The notes below the pieces were generated by a model. It was not told where the DNA came from, ran no database searches, and saw nothing but the letters and a program-made list of their open reading frames with translations. Below, in pieces: positions 1 through 9,710 of a stretch of DNA of 64,000 nucleotides. This DNA comes from JACMQX01 sp044225675 (GTDB taxonomy: Bacteria; Pseudomonadota; Gammaproteobacteria; Burkholderiales; Burkholderiaceae_C). Both the position numbers and the translations under genes were made by a program. Every line of letters starts with the position of its first letter. Positions within the stretch are counted from its first letter, which is position 1. The DNA lies in assembly GCA_044225675.1 (NCBI GenBank), contig JBGAIH010000009.1, positions 89,032 to 153,031 of the forward strand, written 5' to 3'.

Positions 1-731
1 TCGACGCACCAGTCGGCAAACGCCTTCTTGCGGGCTTCGTTCTCGGCCTCGTAGCCCATGCTGGTCCACACGTCGGTGGTGACGAGGTCAGCGCCGGCAC
101 ACGCATCCATCGGGTCCTTGAAGACGCGGTAGCTGTCGGCGGAGCGAAGCCCGGCGACCGACTGGTCCACCTCGTAGCCGCCGGGCGTGCTCACATGCAC
201 CTTGAAGCCCAGGATCTCGCTGGCCTGCAGCCAGGTGTTGGCCATGTTGTTGCCGTCGCCGACCCAGGCCACCGTCTTGCCGCGGATCGAACCGCGATGC
301 TCCTGGTAGGTGAAGATGTCGGCCAGGATCTGGCAGGGGTGGAACTCGTTGGTCAGCCCGTTGATCACCGGCACGCGCGAGTGTTCGGCAAAGCTCTCGA
401 GCTTGTCCTGCCCGAAGGTGCGGATCATGACGATGTCGACCATGCGGCTGATGACCTTGGCGCTGTCTTCGATCGGCTCGGCGCGGCCGAGCTGGCTGTC
501 GCCCGTGGTCAGGTGGACCACCGAGCCGCCGAGCTGGTACATGCCGGCCTCGAAGCTCACGCGGGTGCGCGTGGACGCCTTCTCGAAGATCATGGCCAGC
601 GTCCGGTCGGCCAGCGGGTGGTACTTCTCGTACGACTTGAACTTCTTCTTGATGATGGAGGCGCGCTCGAACAGCCACGCATACTCGGCCGCATCCAGGT
701 CGCTGAACTGGAGATAGTGCTTGATCGTCAT
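1..731 (-). CDS. argF: Ornithine carbamoyltransferase, 3' end cut by window edge
   Basis: Joins ornithine and carbamoyl phosphate to give citrulline in arginine synthesis, in the cytoplasm. The gene runs off the left edge: 243 full codons are present, against about 300-310 in the family, so the C-terminal region with the HCLP ornithine-binding motif lies outside. The carbamoyl-phosphate signature STRTR is intact at residues 53-57, and HPCQ is at 131-134. The second domain opens with the WVGDGNN loop. The start at ATG 731 (MTIKHYLQFSDL) lies only 10 bases after the argD stop, so argD and argF are probably one transcript. The reading frame is open to the edge and shows no damage. Family assignment is certain; only the missing end is unseen. 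Confidence 0.96.
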   Translation of the reverse strand, partial: MTIKHYLQFSDLDAAEYAWLFERASIIKKKFKSYEKYHPLADRTLAMIFEKASTRTRVSFEAGMYQLGGSVVHLTTGDSQLGRAEPIEDSAKVISRMVDIVMIRTFGQDKLESFAEHSRVPVINGLTNEFHPCQILADIFTYQEHRGSIRGKTVAWVGDGNNMANTWLQASEILGFKVHVSTPGGYEVDQSVAGLRSADSYRVFKDPMDACAGADLVTTDVWTSMGYEAENEARKKAFADWCV

Positions 732-741
732 GGGGCTGTCG

Positions 742-1950
742 TCACTCGGCCAGGATCTGCTTGATGAGCGGGCACAGGATGGCCACGACCTCGTCGGCTT
801 CGGCGGCCGTCATGATCAGCGGCGGCACCAGGCGGATGACGGTGTCGGCCGTGACGCTGATGAGCAGGCCCTTGTCGGCGGCGCGCTGGACCAGCGCCCC
901 GCAAGGCCGGGCCAGCTCGACGCCGAGCATCAGTCCCTGGCCGCGGATGTCCTTGACGCCGGCGACACCGGCCAGCTCGCGTTCGAGCGCGGACTTCAGG
1001 TGAGCGCCGACCGTGGCGGCATTGGCCAGCAGGCCGTCTTCCTCCATGATGCGGATCGTCTCGACGCCGGCCCGCATCGCCAGCGGATTGCCGCCGAAGG
1101 TGGTGCCATGGTTGCCTGGCTGGAAGATGTTCGCGGCCCGGGGGCCGGCGACCACCGCGCCCACTGGCACGCCCGAGCCCAGGCCCTTGGCCAGCGGCAT
1201 CACGTCGGGCAGGATGCCCGCCCACTGGTGGGCGAACCACTTGCCGGTGCGGCCCATGCCGCACTGGACCTCGTCGATCATCATCAGCCAGTTGTTCTCG
1301 TCGCACAGCTTGCGCACCTGCTGCAGGTAGTCCACCCGCATCGGATTGACGCCGCCTTCGCCCTGGATGGTCTCGAAGAACACCGCCACCACGTTGGGGT
1401 TGCCGTGGGTGGCCTTCTTCAGCGCCTCGATGTCGTTGAGCGGCACGCGGATGAAGCCCTCGACCAGCGGCCCGAAGCCGGCCTGAACCTTGGGGTTGCC
1501 GGTGGCCGACAGGGTGGCGATGCTGCGGCCATGGAAGGCCTTTTCATAGACCACGATCTCGGGCCGTTCGATGCCGCGGTCGTGGCCGAACTTGCGCGCC
1601 AGCTTGAGTGCGGCCTCGTTGGCTTCGAGCCCGGTGCAGCAGAAGAACACATTGGTCAGGCCCGACAGCTCCACCAGCTTGGCCGCCAGCTTTTCCTGGT
1701 TGGGCACGTGGTAGTAGTTGGAGCTGTGGATGATCCTGGTGAGCTGGTCCTGCAGGGCCGGCACCAGCTTGGGGTGGTTGTGCCCGAGGGTGTTGACGGC
1801 GATGCCACCCAGCGCGTCCAGATACTGGCGGCCGTTGACGTCCCACACGCGGCAGCCCTGGCCGTGCGACAGGGCGATCGGCACGCGGCCATAGGTGTTC
1901 ATGGTGTGCGGGGATGCGGCTTCGATGAAAGGCTGCGCGGCTGCGTTCAT
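742..1950 (-). CDS. argD: Acetylornithine aminotransferase
   Basis: PLP-dependent class III aminotransferase of 402 residues that converts N-acetylglutamate semialdehyde to N-acetylornithine. Visible marks are the substrate-side GHNHPK (57-61 region), the phosphate-binding segment CTGLEANEAALK (105-116), the aspartate motif DEVQCGMGRTG (226-236), and the Schiff-base lysine in LAKGLGSG (Lys 255). Length is normal for ArgD. A succinyl- or beta-alanine-using relative cannot be ruled out by motif alone, but argF directly downstream supports the arginine role. It reads away from the DUF3579 gene, with a 235-base divergent gap between them. I looked for an ARG-box-like operator in that gap and saw no convincing one. 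Confidence 0.93.
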   Translation of the reverse strand: MNAAAQPFIEAASPHTMNTYGRVPIALSHGQGCRVWDVNGRQYLDALGGIAVNTLGHNHPKLVPALQDQLTRIIHSSNYYHVPNQEKLAAKLVELSGLTNVFFCCTGLEANEAALKLARKFGHDRGIERPEIVVYEKAFHGRSIATLSATGNPKVQAGFGPLVEGFIRVPLNDIEALKKATHGNPNVVAVFFETIQGEGGVNPMRVDYLQQVRKLCDENNWLMMIDEVQCGMGRTGKWFAHQWAGILPDVMPLAKGLGSGVPVGAVVAGPRAANIFQPGNHGTTFGGNPLAMRAGVETIRIMEEDGLLANAATVGAHLKSALERELAGVAGVKDIRGQGLMLGVELARPCGALVQRAADKGLLISVTADTVIRLVPPLIMTAAEADEVVAILCPLIKQILAE

Positions 1951-2104
1951 GCGTCACTCCAGGCAATTTGGCGCTCAAACAAAGCGGCCCAACGAAAAGT
2001 TGAGCCGTCGAAGCGCAATTTTAGGCCCACGCCTTGCTACGCTTGTTTGACAATTCCTCATCACTGCAATGCTTACCTGCGGCGCGGCCGGTGCCTCGGG
2101 CAAG

Positions 2105-2116
2105 TCTTATATAAGA
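2105..2116. promoter_or_regulatory. Perfect 12-bp AT palindrome in the argD/DUF3579 divergent gap
   Basis: TCTTATATAAGA is its own reverse complement. It is an AT-rich island in GC-rich DNA, 70 bases upstream of the DUF3579 start and 155 bases upstream of argD. A TAGAAT hexamer (2117-2122) that could be a -10 element follows at once, so a protein bound here would cover a promoter reading toward DUF3579. It could be a transcription factor operator; the factor is not identifiable from this window. Confidence 0.45.
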
Positions 2117-2185
2117 TAGAATTCTTGTGCATTGCAGCAATGGGGCGATCCTCCTTGGCTGTTGCGTCCTCAACACCTCGACCCG

Positions 2186-2500
2186 ATGGTTTCCGACACC
2201 GCCAAACAAGTCTTCATCCAGGGCGTGACCCGGGATGGCCGGACGTTCCGCCCCAGTGACTGGGCCGAACGGCTGGCGGGGGTGATGTGCTCGTTCCGTC
2301 CCGGCGGGGCGCAGCCCGGCAGCCACCTGAGTTACTCGCCGTGGTGCGTGCCCACGACCATCAATGGCGTCAAGTGCGTGATCGTGGACAGAGAGTTGCG
2401 CGACCACGAGCCCATGGCCTGGGATTTCTGCCTCAACTTTGCTCGGGACAATGATCTGCAGATGGCCGAGGCCTGCCTCGTGCCGGATGCCAAGCCCTGA
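2186..2500 (+). CDS. DUF3579 family small protein
   Basis: A 104-residue cytoplasmic protein with no signal peptide or membrane segment. It resembles the DUF3579 family, whose members often sit next to arginine genes in betaproteobacteria; the family has no established function that I know of. The start at ATG 2186 (MVSDTAKQVFIQG) is preferred over the upstream in-frame ATG at 2132, because the extra 18 residues look like translated leader. Conserved-looking segments are GVTRDGRTFRPSDWAERLAG and the Cys-containing SPWCVPTTINGVKCVIVDR. Divergent to argD and followed by a bidirectional terminator, it is probably a single-gene transcript. Confidence 0.72.
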   Translation: MVSDTAKQVFIQGVTRDGRTFRPSDWAERLAGVMCSFRPGGAQPGSHLSYSPWCVPTTINGVKCVIVDRELRDHEPMAWDFCLNFARDNDLQMAEACLVPDAKP

Positions 2501-2546
2501 AGCGGCGGCCGGGATCCGTCCCGGTCCTCCAATTCCCATCGCCCAC

Positions 2547-2575
2547 AAAAAAAGCCGTCTTGCGACGGCTTTTTC
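2547..2575. terminator. Bidirectional intrinsic terminator between DUF3579 and rpsT
   Basis: The stem GCCGTC (2554-2559) pairs with GACGGC (2564-2569) around a TTGC loop. It has an A-tract on the left and a T-tract on the right, so it can stop both the DUF3579 transcript (plus) and the rpsT transcript (minus), which converge here. Confidence 0.85.
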
Positions 2576-2643
2576 TGCTTTGCTGCAGCGCACCCGATTC
2601 AAACGGCAGGCCGCTTGCGAGCGGCCCGGGCGGTGCCTGAATG

Positions 2644-2943
2644 TCAGGCGGCGAGGGCCAGGGCCTTGACCTTGGCGGCCAGGCGGCTCTTGTCGCGCGC
2701 GGCCTTGTTCTTGTGGAAGATGCCCTTGTCGGCAACGGTGTCGACGACGCTCTGGGCCTTGGCGAAGGCTTCGGCGGCCTTGGTCTTGTCACCGGCAGCC
2801 ACGGCCTTCTCGACGTTCTTGACCGCGGTGCGGTACTTCGAGCGCAGCGAGGTGTTGGCGGCGTTGATCTTGACGTCCTGGCGGACGCGCTTGCGGCCCG
2901 ACGCCAGGCGCGGGTTCTTCTTCTTGGGTTTGGCTGATGCCAT
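2644..2943 (-). CDS. rpsT: 30S ribosomal protein S20
   Basis: Small-subunit ribosomal protein that binds 16S rRNA. It has 99 residues, slightly longer than the usual 86-90. The N-terminus MASAKPKKKNPRLASGRKR is lysine/arginine rich, as the family requires. The core contains LRSKYRTAVKNVEKAV and ends with the helix FHKNKAARDKSRLAAKVKAL. It is a single gene facing away from murJ and shares the terminator at 2547-2575 with the converging DUF3579 gene. Confidence 0.97.
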   Translation of the reverse strand: MASAKPKKKNPRLASGRKRVRQDVKINAANTSLRSKYRTAVKNVEKAVAAGDKTKAAEAFAKAQSVVDTVADKGIFHKNKAARDKSRLAAKVKALALAA

Positions 2944-3060
2944 GATGTGATTCCTTCAGTGTCTGAGGATGATGCAGCAAAGCCCTCTATTGTAGCAGCA
3001 GGGGCGCCAGGCGCCCGACCCGCCCCAGGAGGCCGGCCGGCGGGGGCTACACTCGGGCGC

Positions 3061-4620
3061 GTGAGTCTCTTCAAAGCCGCCTCCACCGTCTCGCTGTTCA
3101 CCCTGCTGTCGCGGATCACCGGGCTGGCGCGCGAACTCCTCATGGCCTCGACATTCGGCGCCAGCGCCATGACGGATGCCTTCAACGTGGCCTTCCGCAT
3201 CCCCAACCTGTTCCGCAGGCTGTTTGCCGAAGGGGCGTTCAGCCAGGCTTTCGTGCCGGTGCTGGCGGCCAGCAAGGCGCAGCATGGCGAGGAGGCCACC
3301 CGGCTGCTGATCGACCGGGTCGCCACGCTGCTGGCGTGGGCGCTGGCGCTCACCTGCGTGATCGGCGTGGCCGCCGCGCCGGTGCTGGTCTGGCTCATGG
3401 CCAGCGGCCTCAAGCAGGAGGCGCGCGGCTTCGAAGCCGCCGTGTTCATGACACGCTGGATGTTCCCCTACATCGCCTTCATGTCGATGGTGGCGCTGTC
3501 GGCCGGCATTCTCAACACCTGGAAGCGCTACGCCGTGCCGGCCGCGACGCCCGTCATGCTCAATCTCGCAATGATCGGCGCTGCGGTGTGGGCGGCGCCC
3601 TGGTTCAAGGCTCAGGGCATCGAGCCGATCTACGCCATGGGTGCCGGCGTGATGGTGGGCGGCGTGCTGCAGCTGGCGGTGCAGGTCCCGGCCTTGCTGC
3701 GGCTGGGCCTGCTGCCGCGCATCGGCGGCAGTCCAGCGGCCATCCGCGCAGCCTGGGGCGATCCGGCCACGCGCAGCATCGCGCGACTGATGGTGCCGGC
3801 GCTGTTCGGCGTGAGCGTCGCGCAGATATCGCTGCTCATCAACACGCAGATCGCCTCCCACCTGCCTCCGGGCAGCGTGAGCTGGCTCGGGTATGCCGAC
3901 CGCCTGATGGAGTTTCCGACGGCCATGCTGGGCGTGGCCCTCGGCGTGGTGCTGATGCCGCAACTGGCTGCCGCGCGTGCAGCGGGCGACAGCGACCGCT
4001 ATTCGGCCATGCTCGACTGGGGGCTGCGACTGGTGGTGTTGCTGGCGATCCCCAGTGCCCTGGCCCTGCTGGTGTTCGCCAGGCCGCTGGTCGCCACGCT
4101 CTACCACTATGGCGCTTTCACGCCGGCCGATGTGCAGCAGACGACGGTGGCGCTGATGGGTTATGGCGCGGGGCTGCTCGGCCTGGTGGCCATCAAGGTG
4201 CTGGCGCCCGGGTTCTATGCCAACCAGGACATCGGCACGCCCGTGCGCATCGCGGTGGTCGTGCTGGTCCTCACCCAGCTGCTGAACATCGCGCTCGTGC
4301 CGTTGCTCGCGCATGCGGGACTGGCCCTGTCGATCGGCATCGGTGCGCTGATCAATGCCGCATGGCTGCTTGCAGGGCTGATCCGGCGTGGCAGCTACCG
4401 GCCGCAGGCCGGCTGGCCGGCCTTCGTGCTGCAGGTGATTGCTGCCAGCGCGCTGCTCACGGTCTTTCTCACCTGGTCGGCGGGCGCATTCAACTGGACG
4501 GCGCTGCGCGGCCTCGGACGGGTCGGCCTGCTGCTGGCGACCGTGTCGGGCGCAGCGGCCATTTATTTCCTCGCCCTCTGGGCTGCCGGCCTCAAGCTGA
4601 GGCAGTTCATCCGCCGCTAG
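3061..4620 (+). CDS. murJ: Lipid II flippase MurJ
   Basis: Polytopic inner-membrane protein of the MOP superfamily that moves lipid II across the membrane for peptidoglycan synthesis. From the GTG at 3061 (SLFKAASTVSLFTLLSRI) it is 519 residues, the usual MurJ length with about 13-14 hydrophobic segments. The frame is open further upstream, but the extra 38 residues lack hydrophobic character and overlap the rpsT promoter region. The N-terminal signature FRIPNLFRRLFAEGAFSQAF is intact, with charged residues inside the predicted cavity. Downstream is the SirB1-like gene on the same strand, 150 bases away. Confidence 0.94.
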   Translation: MSLFKAASTVSLFTLLSRITGLARELLMASTFGASAMTDAFNVAFRIPNLFRRLFAEGAFSQAFVPVLAASKAQHGEEATRLLIDRVATLLAWALALTCVIGVAAAPVLVWLMASGLKQEARGFEAAVFMTRWMFPYIAFMSMVALSAGILNTWKRYAVPAATPVMLNLAMIGAAVWAAPWFKAQGIEPIYAMGAGVMVGGVLQLAVQVPALLRLGLLPRIGGSPAAIRAAWGDPATRSIARLMVPALFGVSVAQISLLINTQIASHLPPGSVSWLGYADRLMEFPTAMLGVALGVVLMPQLAAARAAGDSDRYSAMLDWGLRLVVLLAIPSALALLVFARPLVATLYHYGAFTPADVQQTTVALMGYGAGLLGLVAIKVLAPGFYANQDIGTPVRIAVVVLVLTQLLNIALVPLLAHAGLALSIGIGALINAAWLLAGLIRRGSYRPQAGWPAFVLQVIAASALLTVFLTWSAGAFNWTALRGLGRVGLLLATVSGAAAIYFLALWAAGLKLRQFIRR

Positions 4621-4770
4621 GCAGGGGGCGGGCTGCCAGCCGGGCATAGAGTGGACGCCGGTGCGCAGGCTTGTCGCGTGGAAGCGCTGTCGAGTCCTCC
4701 TGCACCTGAGCCGATTCGGCCCGACCCCGCTGCGACTTGACGCCATTTCGCCCGTCCATTACAAATACCC

Positions 4771-5622
4771 ATGCAGTTCAGCTTTGCTGCGCCTTCGCCG
4801 CTTGAGTACTTCAGCTCCCTGGTGCAGAGCGACGACCATTTCCCCCTGCTGGAGGCTGCGGTCAGTCTGGCGCAGGACGAGTACCCAGACCTGGACGTGC
4901 AGCAGGTGCTGGGCGATGTGGACCAGCTTCTGGCGCGGCTCAAACGCCGCCTGCCGGCCGACGCGGGTGCCCTGCAGCGCCTGCGCGTGCTGAACCAGTT
5001 CTTCTTCCGCGACCTGAGCTTCGGCGGAAACATCAACGACTATTACGACCCCGACAACAGTTATCTGAACGCGGTGCTGCGCACGCGTCGCGGCATCCCG
5101 ATCTCGCTGGCTGTCCTGTGGATGGAGCTGGCCCAGGGCGTGGGGCTGCATGCGCGTGGCATCGGGTTTCCCGGGCACTTCATGGTCAAGGTCAACCTGC
5201 CCAAGGGGCAGGTGGTGATCGACCCGTTTACCGGCCAGTCACTCAGCCGCGAGGAGCTGGCCGAGCGGCTTGAGCCCTACAAGCGCCGCAGCGGCCTCGT
5301 CAACGAATTCGACGTCCCGCTGGGCCTGTACCTGCAGCCTGCGCCGCCGCGCGACATCATTGCCCGGATGCTGCGCAACCTCAAGGAGATCCATCGCATG
5401 CAGGAGGACTGGGTGCGCCTGATCGCCGTCCAGGACCGCCTCCTGATCTTGCTGCCCGAGGCCTGGAGCGAATTCCGTGATCGGGGGCTGGCTCATGCGG
5501 AGCAGGGCAATACGGAGCGTGCCGTGGTCGATCTCGAAACCTACCTGGTCCATGCCGAGGAGGCGCTGGACATCGACGTGATCGCCGATCGCGTGGCCGA
5601 ACTGCGCCGGGCCCGAAGCTGA
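4771..5622 (+). CDS. SirB1-type transglutaminase-like / TPR protein
   Basis: A 283-residue cytoplasmic protein of the SirB1 family. The first part (about 30-180) is a transglutaminase-like fold with FFRDLSFGGNINDYYDPDNS and SYLNAVLRTRRGIPISL, followed by the HARGIGFPGHFMVKV strand. The C-terminal part (about 190-280) looks like short tetratricopeptide helices (RNLKEIHRMQEDWVRLIAV, RGLAHAEQGNTERAVVDLE). The usual transglutaminase cysteine position is not obvious, so catalysis is doubtful. The biochemical role is not established. A GC-rich hairpin without a T-tract (5676-5693, 7-bp stem) lies in the convergent gap to the ParA-like gene. Confidence 0.8.
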   Translation: MQFSFAAPSPLEYFSSLVQSDDHFPLLEAAVSLAQDEYPDLDVQQVLGDVDQLLARLKRRLPADAGALQRLRVLNQFFFRDLSFGGNINDYYDPDNSYLNAVLRTRRGIPISLAVLWMELAQGVGLHARGIGFPGHFMVKVNLPKGQVVIDPFTGQSLSREELAERLEPYKRRSGLVNEFDVPLGLYLQPAPPRDIIARMLRNLKEIHRMQEDWVRLIAVQDRLLILLPEAWSEFRDRGLAHAEQGNTERAVVDLETYLVHAEEALDIDVIADRVAELRRARS

Positions 5623-5703
5623 GCGGCTCACGTCCCCGCGATGCGGGCCGGCAGTCCGTGGATGGATGTCCGTCCGGCGCCGTCTGCGGCGCCATGGGCC
5701 TTG

Positions 5704-6585
5704 TCAGGCCCCGCGCTTGAGAAACTGCGGAATGTGCAGCCCGCCGGAAGCAGGCTCGCGCGTGAGGGCCGGCCTTGCCGGCGCAGGAGTCGCAGGAGCG
5801 CGTGCGGGCGCAAACACCGACAGCCGGCCGCCGTGGATCAGCGATTCCTGTGCTGGCATCAGGTTCTGGGGCCGCGAGGTGCCCAGGCGTGAAGTGCCCA
5901 TGCGCGAGGAGGCGGACTCCGTGGCCGGTGACGGATCGTTGGCCGCCTGGACCGGATACAGCAGGGGTGACAGCCACGCCAGGATCGGCGCCCACTGCGC
6001 CATGTCGGCTTCGGTCTGCTGCGGCGGCAGGTCGAACAGCGTGAGGCCCCGCTCCAGGCTTCGCACATACAGCTGGGTTTCGCGCAGCGCGCCGAGGAAG
6101 GGCACGCCCAGACCGGCCGACCATTCGCGCAGGGTGTCGGCCGCACGGGTGCGGCCGTCGATGCGCATGCCCACGGTGGCCAGCCGGCAGCGGCCGCTGG
6201 CCACGCGCGGCAGTGCCTGCAATTCGGCATGGCAGGCGGCCGCCGATTCCCGGTCGAAGACCGAATGGCAGACCGGCATCAGGATGGCGTCGGCGAACAT
6301 CACGACGCGCGCCAGCTCGAAGCCGTGCATGCCGCCGGGCGTGTCCAGGACGACATGGGTGATGCCCGTCGGCACCCGCAGCACGTTTTTCTGGTCGAGA
6401 GCCCAGGGGGCGATGGACGGAAGGGCGGCATCACGCCGGCGCAGCCAGCCACGGCTGGATTGCTGGCGATCGACGTCGCCGAGCATAACGGCACTGCCCT
6501 GGCGCGCGCACCACGCGGCGATATGCGCCGCGAGCGTGCTCTTGCCACTGCCGCCCTTGCGGTTGACGATCGCGATCACGGGCAT
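5704..6585 (-). CDS. ParA/MinD-type P-loop ATPase, orphan
   Basis: A 293-residue deviant-Walker ATPase. The start at ATG 6585 is chosen because the P-loop must follow closely: MPVIAIVNRKGGSGKST, with the signature lysine in KGGSGK. The Switch II aspartate is in VVLDTPGGMHG. The ATPase core ends near residue 215. The last 75 or so residues are low-complexity, rich in Pro, Ala, Ser and Arg, with the direct repeat RMGTSRLGTSRP. No ParB, parS-like cluster or partner gene is visible nearby, so chromosome partition is unlikely. Such orphans can position other cargoes, but the cargo here is unknown. It lies downstream of purM on the same strand, 187 bases away. Confidence 0.85.
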   Translation of the reverse strand: MPVIAIVNRKGGSGKSTLAAHIAAWCARQGSAVMLGDVDRQQSSRGWLRRRDAALPSIAPWALDQKNVLRVPTGITHVVLDTPGGMHGFELARVVMFADAILMPVCHSVFDRESAAACHAELQALPRVASGRCRLATVGMRIDGRTRAADTLREWSAGLGVPFLGALRETQLYVRSLERGLTLFDLPPQQTEADMAQWAPILAWLSPLLYPVQAANDPSPATESASSRMGTSRLGTSRPQNLMPAQESLIHGGRLSVFAPARAPATPAPARPALTREPASGGLHIPQFLKRGA

Positions 6586-6772
6586 GGAGGAACCCCTGGG
6601 AGCCTGTCGGGAACCCAGTTTGTTACAAATAAGCCTCAAAGTCCAGAAAACACACGCCGGACAGCTAGGATTTTTGTAGCGGGTGGCGTCCGCGCCACGC
6701 CGCACCCGGCCCGGCGGGCTGCCGTGGCCCGGGTTGCCGGGCTTGATGCGTCCCCGCCGGCGGAGTCGTCGC

Positions 6773-7804
<1,032 letters not shown>

Positions 7805-7884
7805 GGATGGGGACCAGGAAAGGGCCCCGAATGGCAGCCCGATAGAATTTGCCGAGATTCTAAGGGTTAGCCCCATCCCACTGT

Positions 7885-8955
7885 ATGCAATTCACATCCG
7901 CCCAGAGACGCGCCGCCGCGTGGCTCAGCATCGCCGCCTTGGCCGTCCTGGCCCTGTGGCTGCTCGGCCCCGTCCTGACGCCTTTTGTCGTGGCGGCCGT
8001 CATCGCCTACGCCCTCACGCCGCTGGTCGACCGGCTCGACGACCTGGGCGACGGGCGCATGCCGCGCGTGCTCGTGGTCATCGTCGTCGAACTGCTGTTC
8101 ATCCTGCTCGTGCTGAGCGTGCTGCTCATGATCGTGCCGGTGCTCGCCAAGGAGCTGCCGCTGATGCGCGAGCAGGCGCCGGCGCTGTTCGACAACCTCA
8201 ACGGCTGGCTCAAGCCCTGGCTCGCTCAGTTCGGCATCCACGTCTCGCTCGACCTGAGCAGCATCAAGGCGGTCGTGCTCAAGTACCTCAACGCCAACTA
8301 CGAGGACGCCTTCGGGTCGCTGATGTCCTCGCTCAAGCTTGGCGGCAGCGTGGCGCTGGCCGTCATCGGCAATGCCCTGCTGATGCCGGTGGCGCTGTTC
8401 TACCTGCTGATGGACTGGGACCGCTTCGTGGCGCGCGTGCTCGAACTCGTGCCCCTCAAGCTGCGGCCCTCCTTCGACAGCTTCACCGACGAAGCCGATG
8501 AAGTGCTCGGGCAGTACCTGCGTGGGCAACTGCTGGTGATGGCCATCATGGCGGTGTTCTACAGCGTGGGCATGGCGCTGTTCGGGCTGGACCTGGCCCT
8601 GCCGATCGGCATCTTCACCGGCGTGGCGATGTTCGTGCCCTACCTGGGTTTCGGCGTCGGCATGATCCTGGCGGCGCTGGCGGGCCTGATGCAGTTCGCT
8701 TCGATCAAGGCGGTCGTGATGGTGGCCGTGGTCTACGGGCTCGGGCAGGTGATCGAAAGCCTGTTCCTCACGCCCCGTCTGGTGGGCGAGCGGATCGGGC
8801 TGCATCCGCTGGCGGTGATCTTCGCGCTGCTGGCCTTCGGGCAGCTGTTCGGCTTTGTCGGCGTGCTGGTGGCGCTGCCCGCCAGTGCGGTGCTGCTGGT
8901 GGCGATCCGCCGGCTGCGCACGAGCTACATGGACAGTGCCCTCTACAAGGGCTGA
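7885..8955 (+). CDS. AI-2E / PerM family membrane transporter
   Basis: A 356-residue inner-membrane protein of the UPF0118 (AI-2E transporter, PerM) family. There are about seven or eight hydrophobic segments: two at the N-terminus (to about residue 85), a soluble stretch at about 95-150, and a membrane bundle from about 155 to 345. Family-typical pieces are LRGQLLVMAIMAVFYSVG, GVAMFVPYLGFGVG and LTPRLVGERIGLHPL. Substrate is uncertain; family members have been linked to autoinducer-2 export or ion/proton antiport, and nothing here decides. hda follows 34 bases downstream, so the two are probably co-transcribed. Confidence 0.87.
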   Translation: MQFTSAQRRAAAWLSIAALAVLALWLLGPVLTPFVVAAVIAYALTPLVDRLDDLGDGRMPRVLVVIVVELLFILLVLSVLLMIVPVLAKELPLMREQAPALFDNLNGWLKPWLAQFGIHVSLDLSSIKAVVLKYLNANYEDAFGSLMSSLKLGGSVALAVIGNALLMPVALFYLLMDWDRFVARVLELVPLKLRPSFDSFTDEADEVLGQYLRGQLLVMAIMAVFYSVGMALFGLDLALPIGIFTGVAMFVPYLGFGVGMILAALAGLMQFASIKAVVMVAVVYGLGQVIESLFLTPRLVGERIGLHPLAVIFALLAFGQLFGFVGVLVALPASAVLLVAIRRLRTSYMDSALYKG

Positions 8956-8989
8956 CAGGCGGCGGTGGCGGCATGAGGCAGTGGGCGGC

Positions 8990-9676
8990 ATGAAACAGCT
9001 TGCGCTTGACATCGGGCTGGCCTCGGGGCCGACGCTGGCGAGCTTCTTCGCCGGGCCGAACGATGCGGTCGTGCGGCACCTCCAGCTGTGGGCCGGCAAT
9101 CCGACGCGCTCGCCCGTCCCGACCTATCTCTGGGGCGCCGAAGGTGCCGGCAAGACCCATCTGCTCAAAGGCGTGCAGGAGGCGCTGCGTGAGCAGGGCG
9201 CCAGCGCAGGCGAGCACGTGGGCTGGATGGACGCGACGCTGCTGGAGCCGCCGGAGTACCGCGACCATTGGGTGGCCGTGCTGCTGGACGACGTGCACCT
9301 GTACACCGCCGTGCAGCAGCACATGGCCTTCAACTGGTTCGTCAACGCCCAGACCCACCATCGCTGGGTGCTGGCCGCCGGGCAACTGCCGCCGGCCGAC
9401 CTGCGGCTGCGCGAGGACCTGCGCACCCGCCTTGGCTGGGGTCATGTGTTCCAGCTGCAGGTGCTCAGCGAGCCCGAGCGGCGCGCCGTGCTGCGCCAGG
9501 AGGCGGACGCCCGCGGCATCTTTCTGGGTGACGAGGTGATGGACTTCATGCTCACGCGCTTTTCCCGCGACCTCGGCAGCCTCATGCAGTTGCTGCACCA
9601 GCTCGACGGCTACGCGCTGCAGACGCAGCGCGCCGTCACGATCCCGCTGATCCGGTCGATGCTCGAATCCGAGTGA
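8990..9676 (+). CDS. hda: DnaA regulatory inactivator Hda
   Basis: AAA+ protein of 228 residues that, with the DNA-loaded sliding clamp, stimulates ATP hydrolysis by DnaA and so limits re-initiation. The start at ATG 8990 gives MKQLALDIGL, in which QLALDI is the expected clamp-binding motif at the very N-terminus; this decides the start against the longer open frame. Walker A is at 49-58 (GAEGAGKTHL), and the Walker B region reads VAVLLDDVHL. The C-terminus is the DnaA-like lid SLMQLLHQLDGYALQTQR. It is followed by a HAD phosphatase and pcnB on the same strand. Confidence 0.93.
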   Translation: MKQLALDIGLASGPTLASFFAGPNDAVVRHLQLWAGNPTRSPVPTYLWGAEGAGKTHLLKGVQEALREQGASAGEHVGWMDATLLEPPEYRDHWVAVLLDDVHLYTAVQQHMAFNWFVNAQTHHRWVLAAGQLPPADLRLREDLRTRLGWGHVFQLQVLSEPERRAVLRQEADARGIFLGDEVMDFMLTRFSRDLGSLMQLLHQLDGYALQTQRAVTIPLIRSMLESE

Positions 9677-9710
9677 CGGCTCCTGCACCCGAATGCTCCG
9701 CACCCCCCGC

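Noticed and set aside
1951..2185. ARG box between argD and DUF3579
   Set aside because: No pair of matching 18-base imperfect palindromes was found; only the TCTTATATAAGA palindrome stands out.
721..2259. 512-residue plus-strand ORF over argD
   Set aside because: Antisense shadow of a clear aminotransferase; composition is His/Arg/Gln-heavy and shows no family motif.
2947..3060. Longer N-terminus for murJ
   Set aside because: Residues before GTG 3061 are non-hydrophobic and overlap the rpsT upstream region; MurJ proteins start at the SLFKAAS-type position.
2956..4746. 596-residue minus-strand ORF opposite murJ
   Set aside because: Caused by high GC codon bias of murJ; no recognisable domain.
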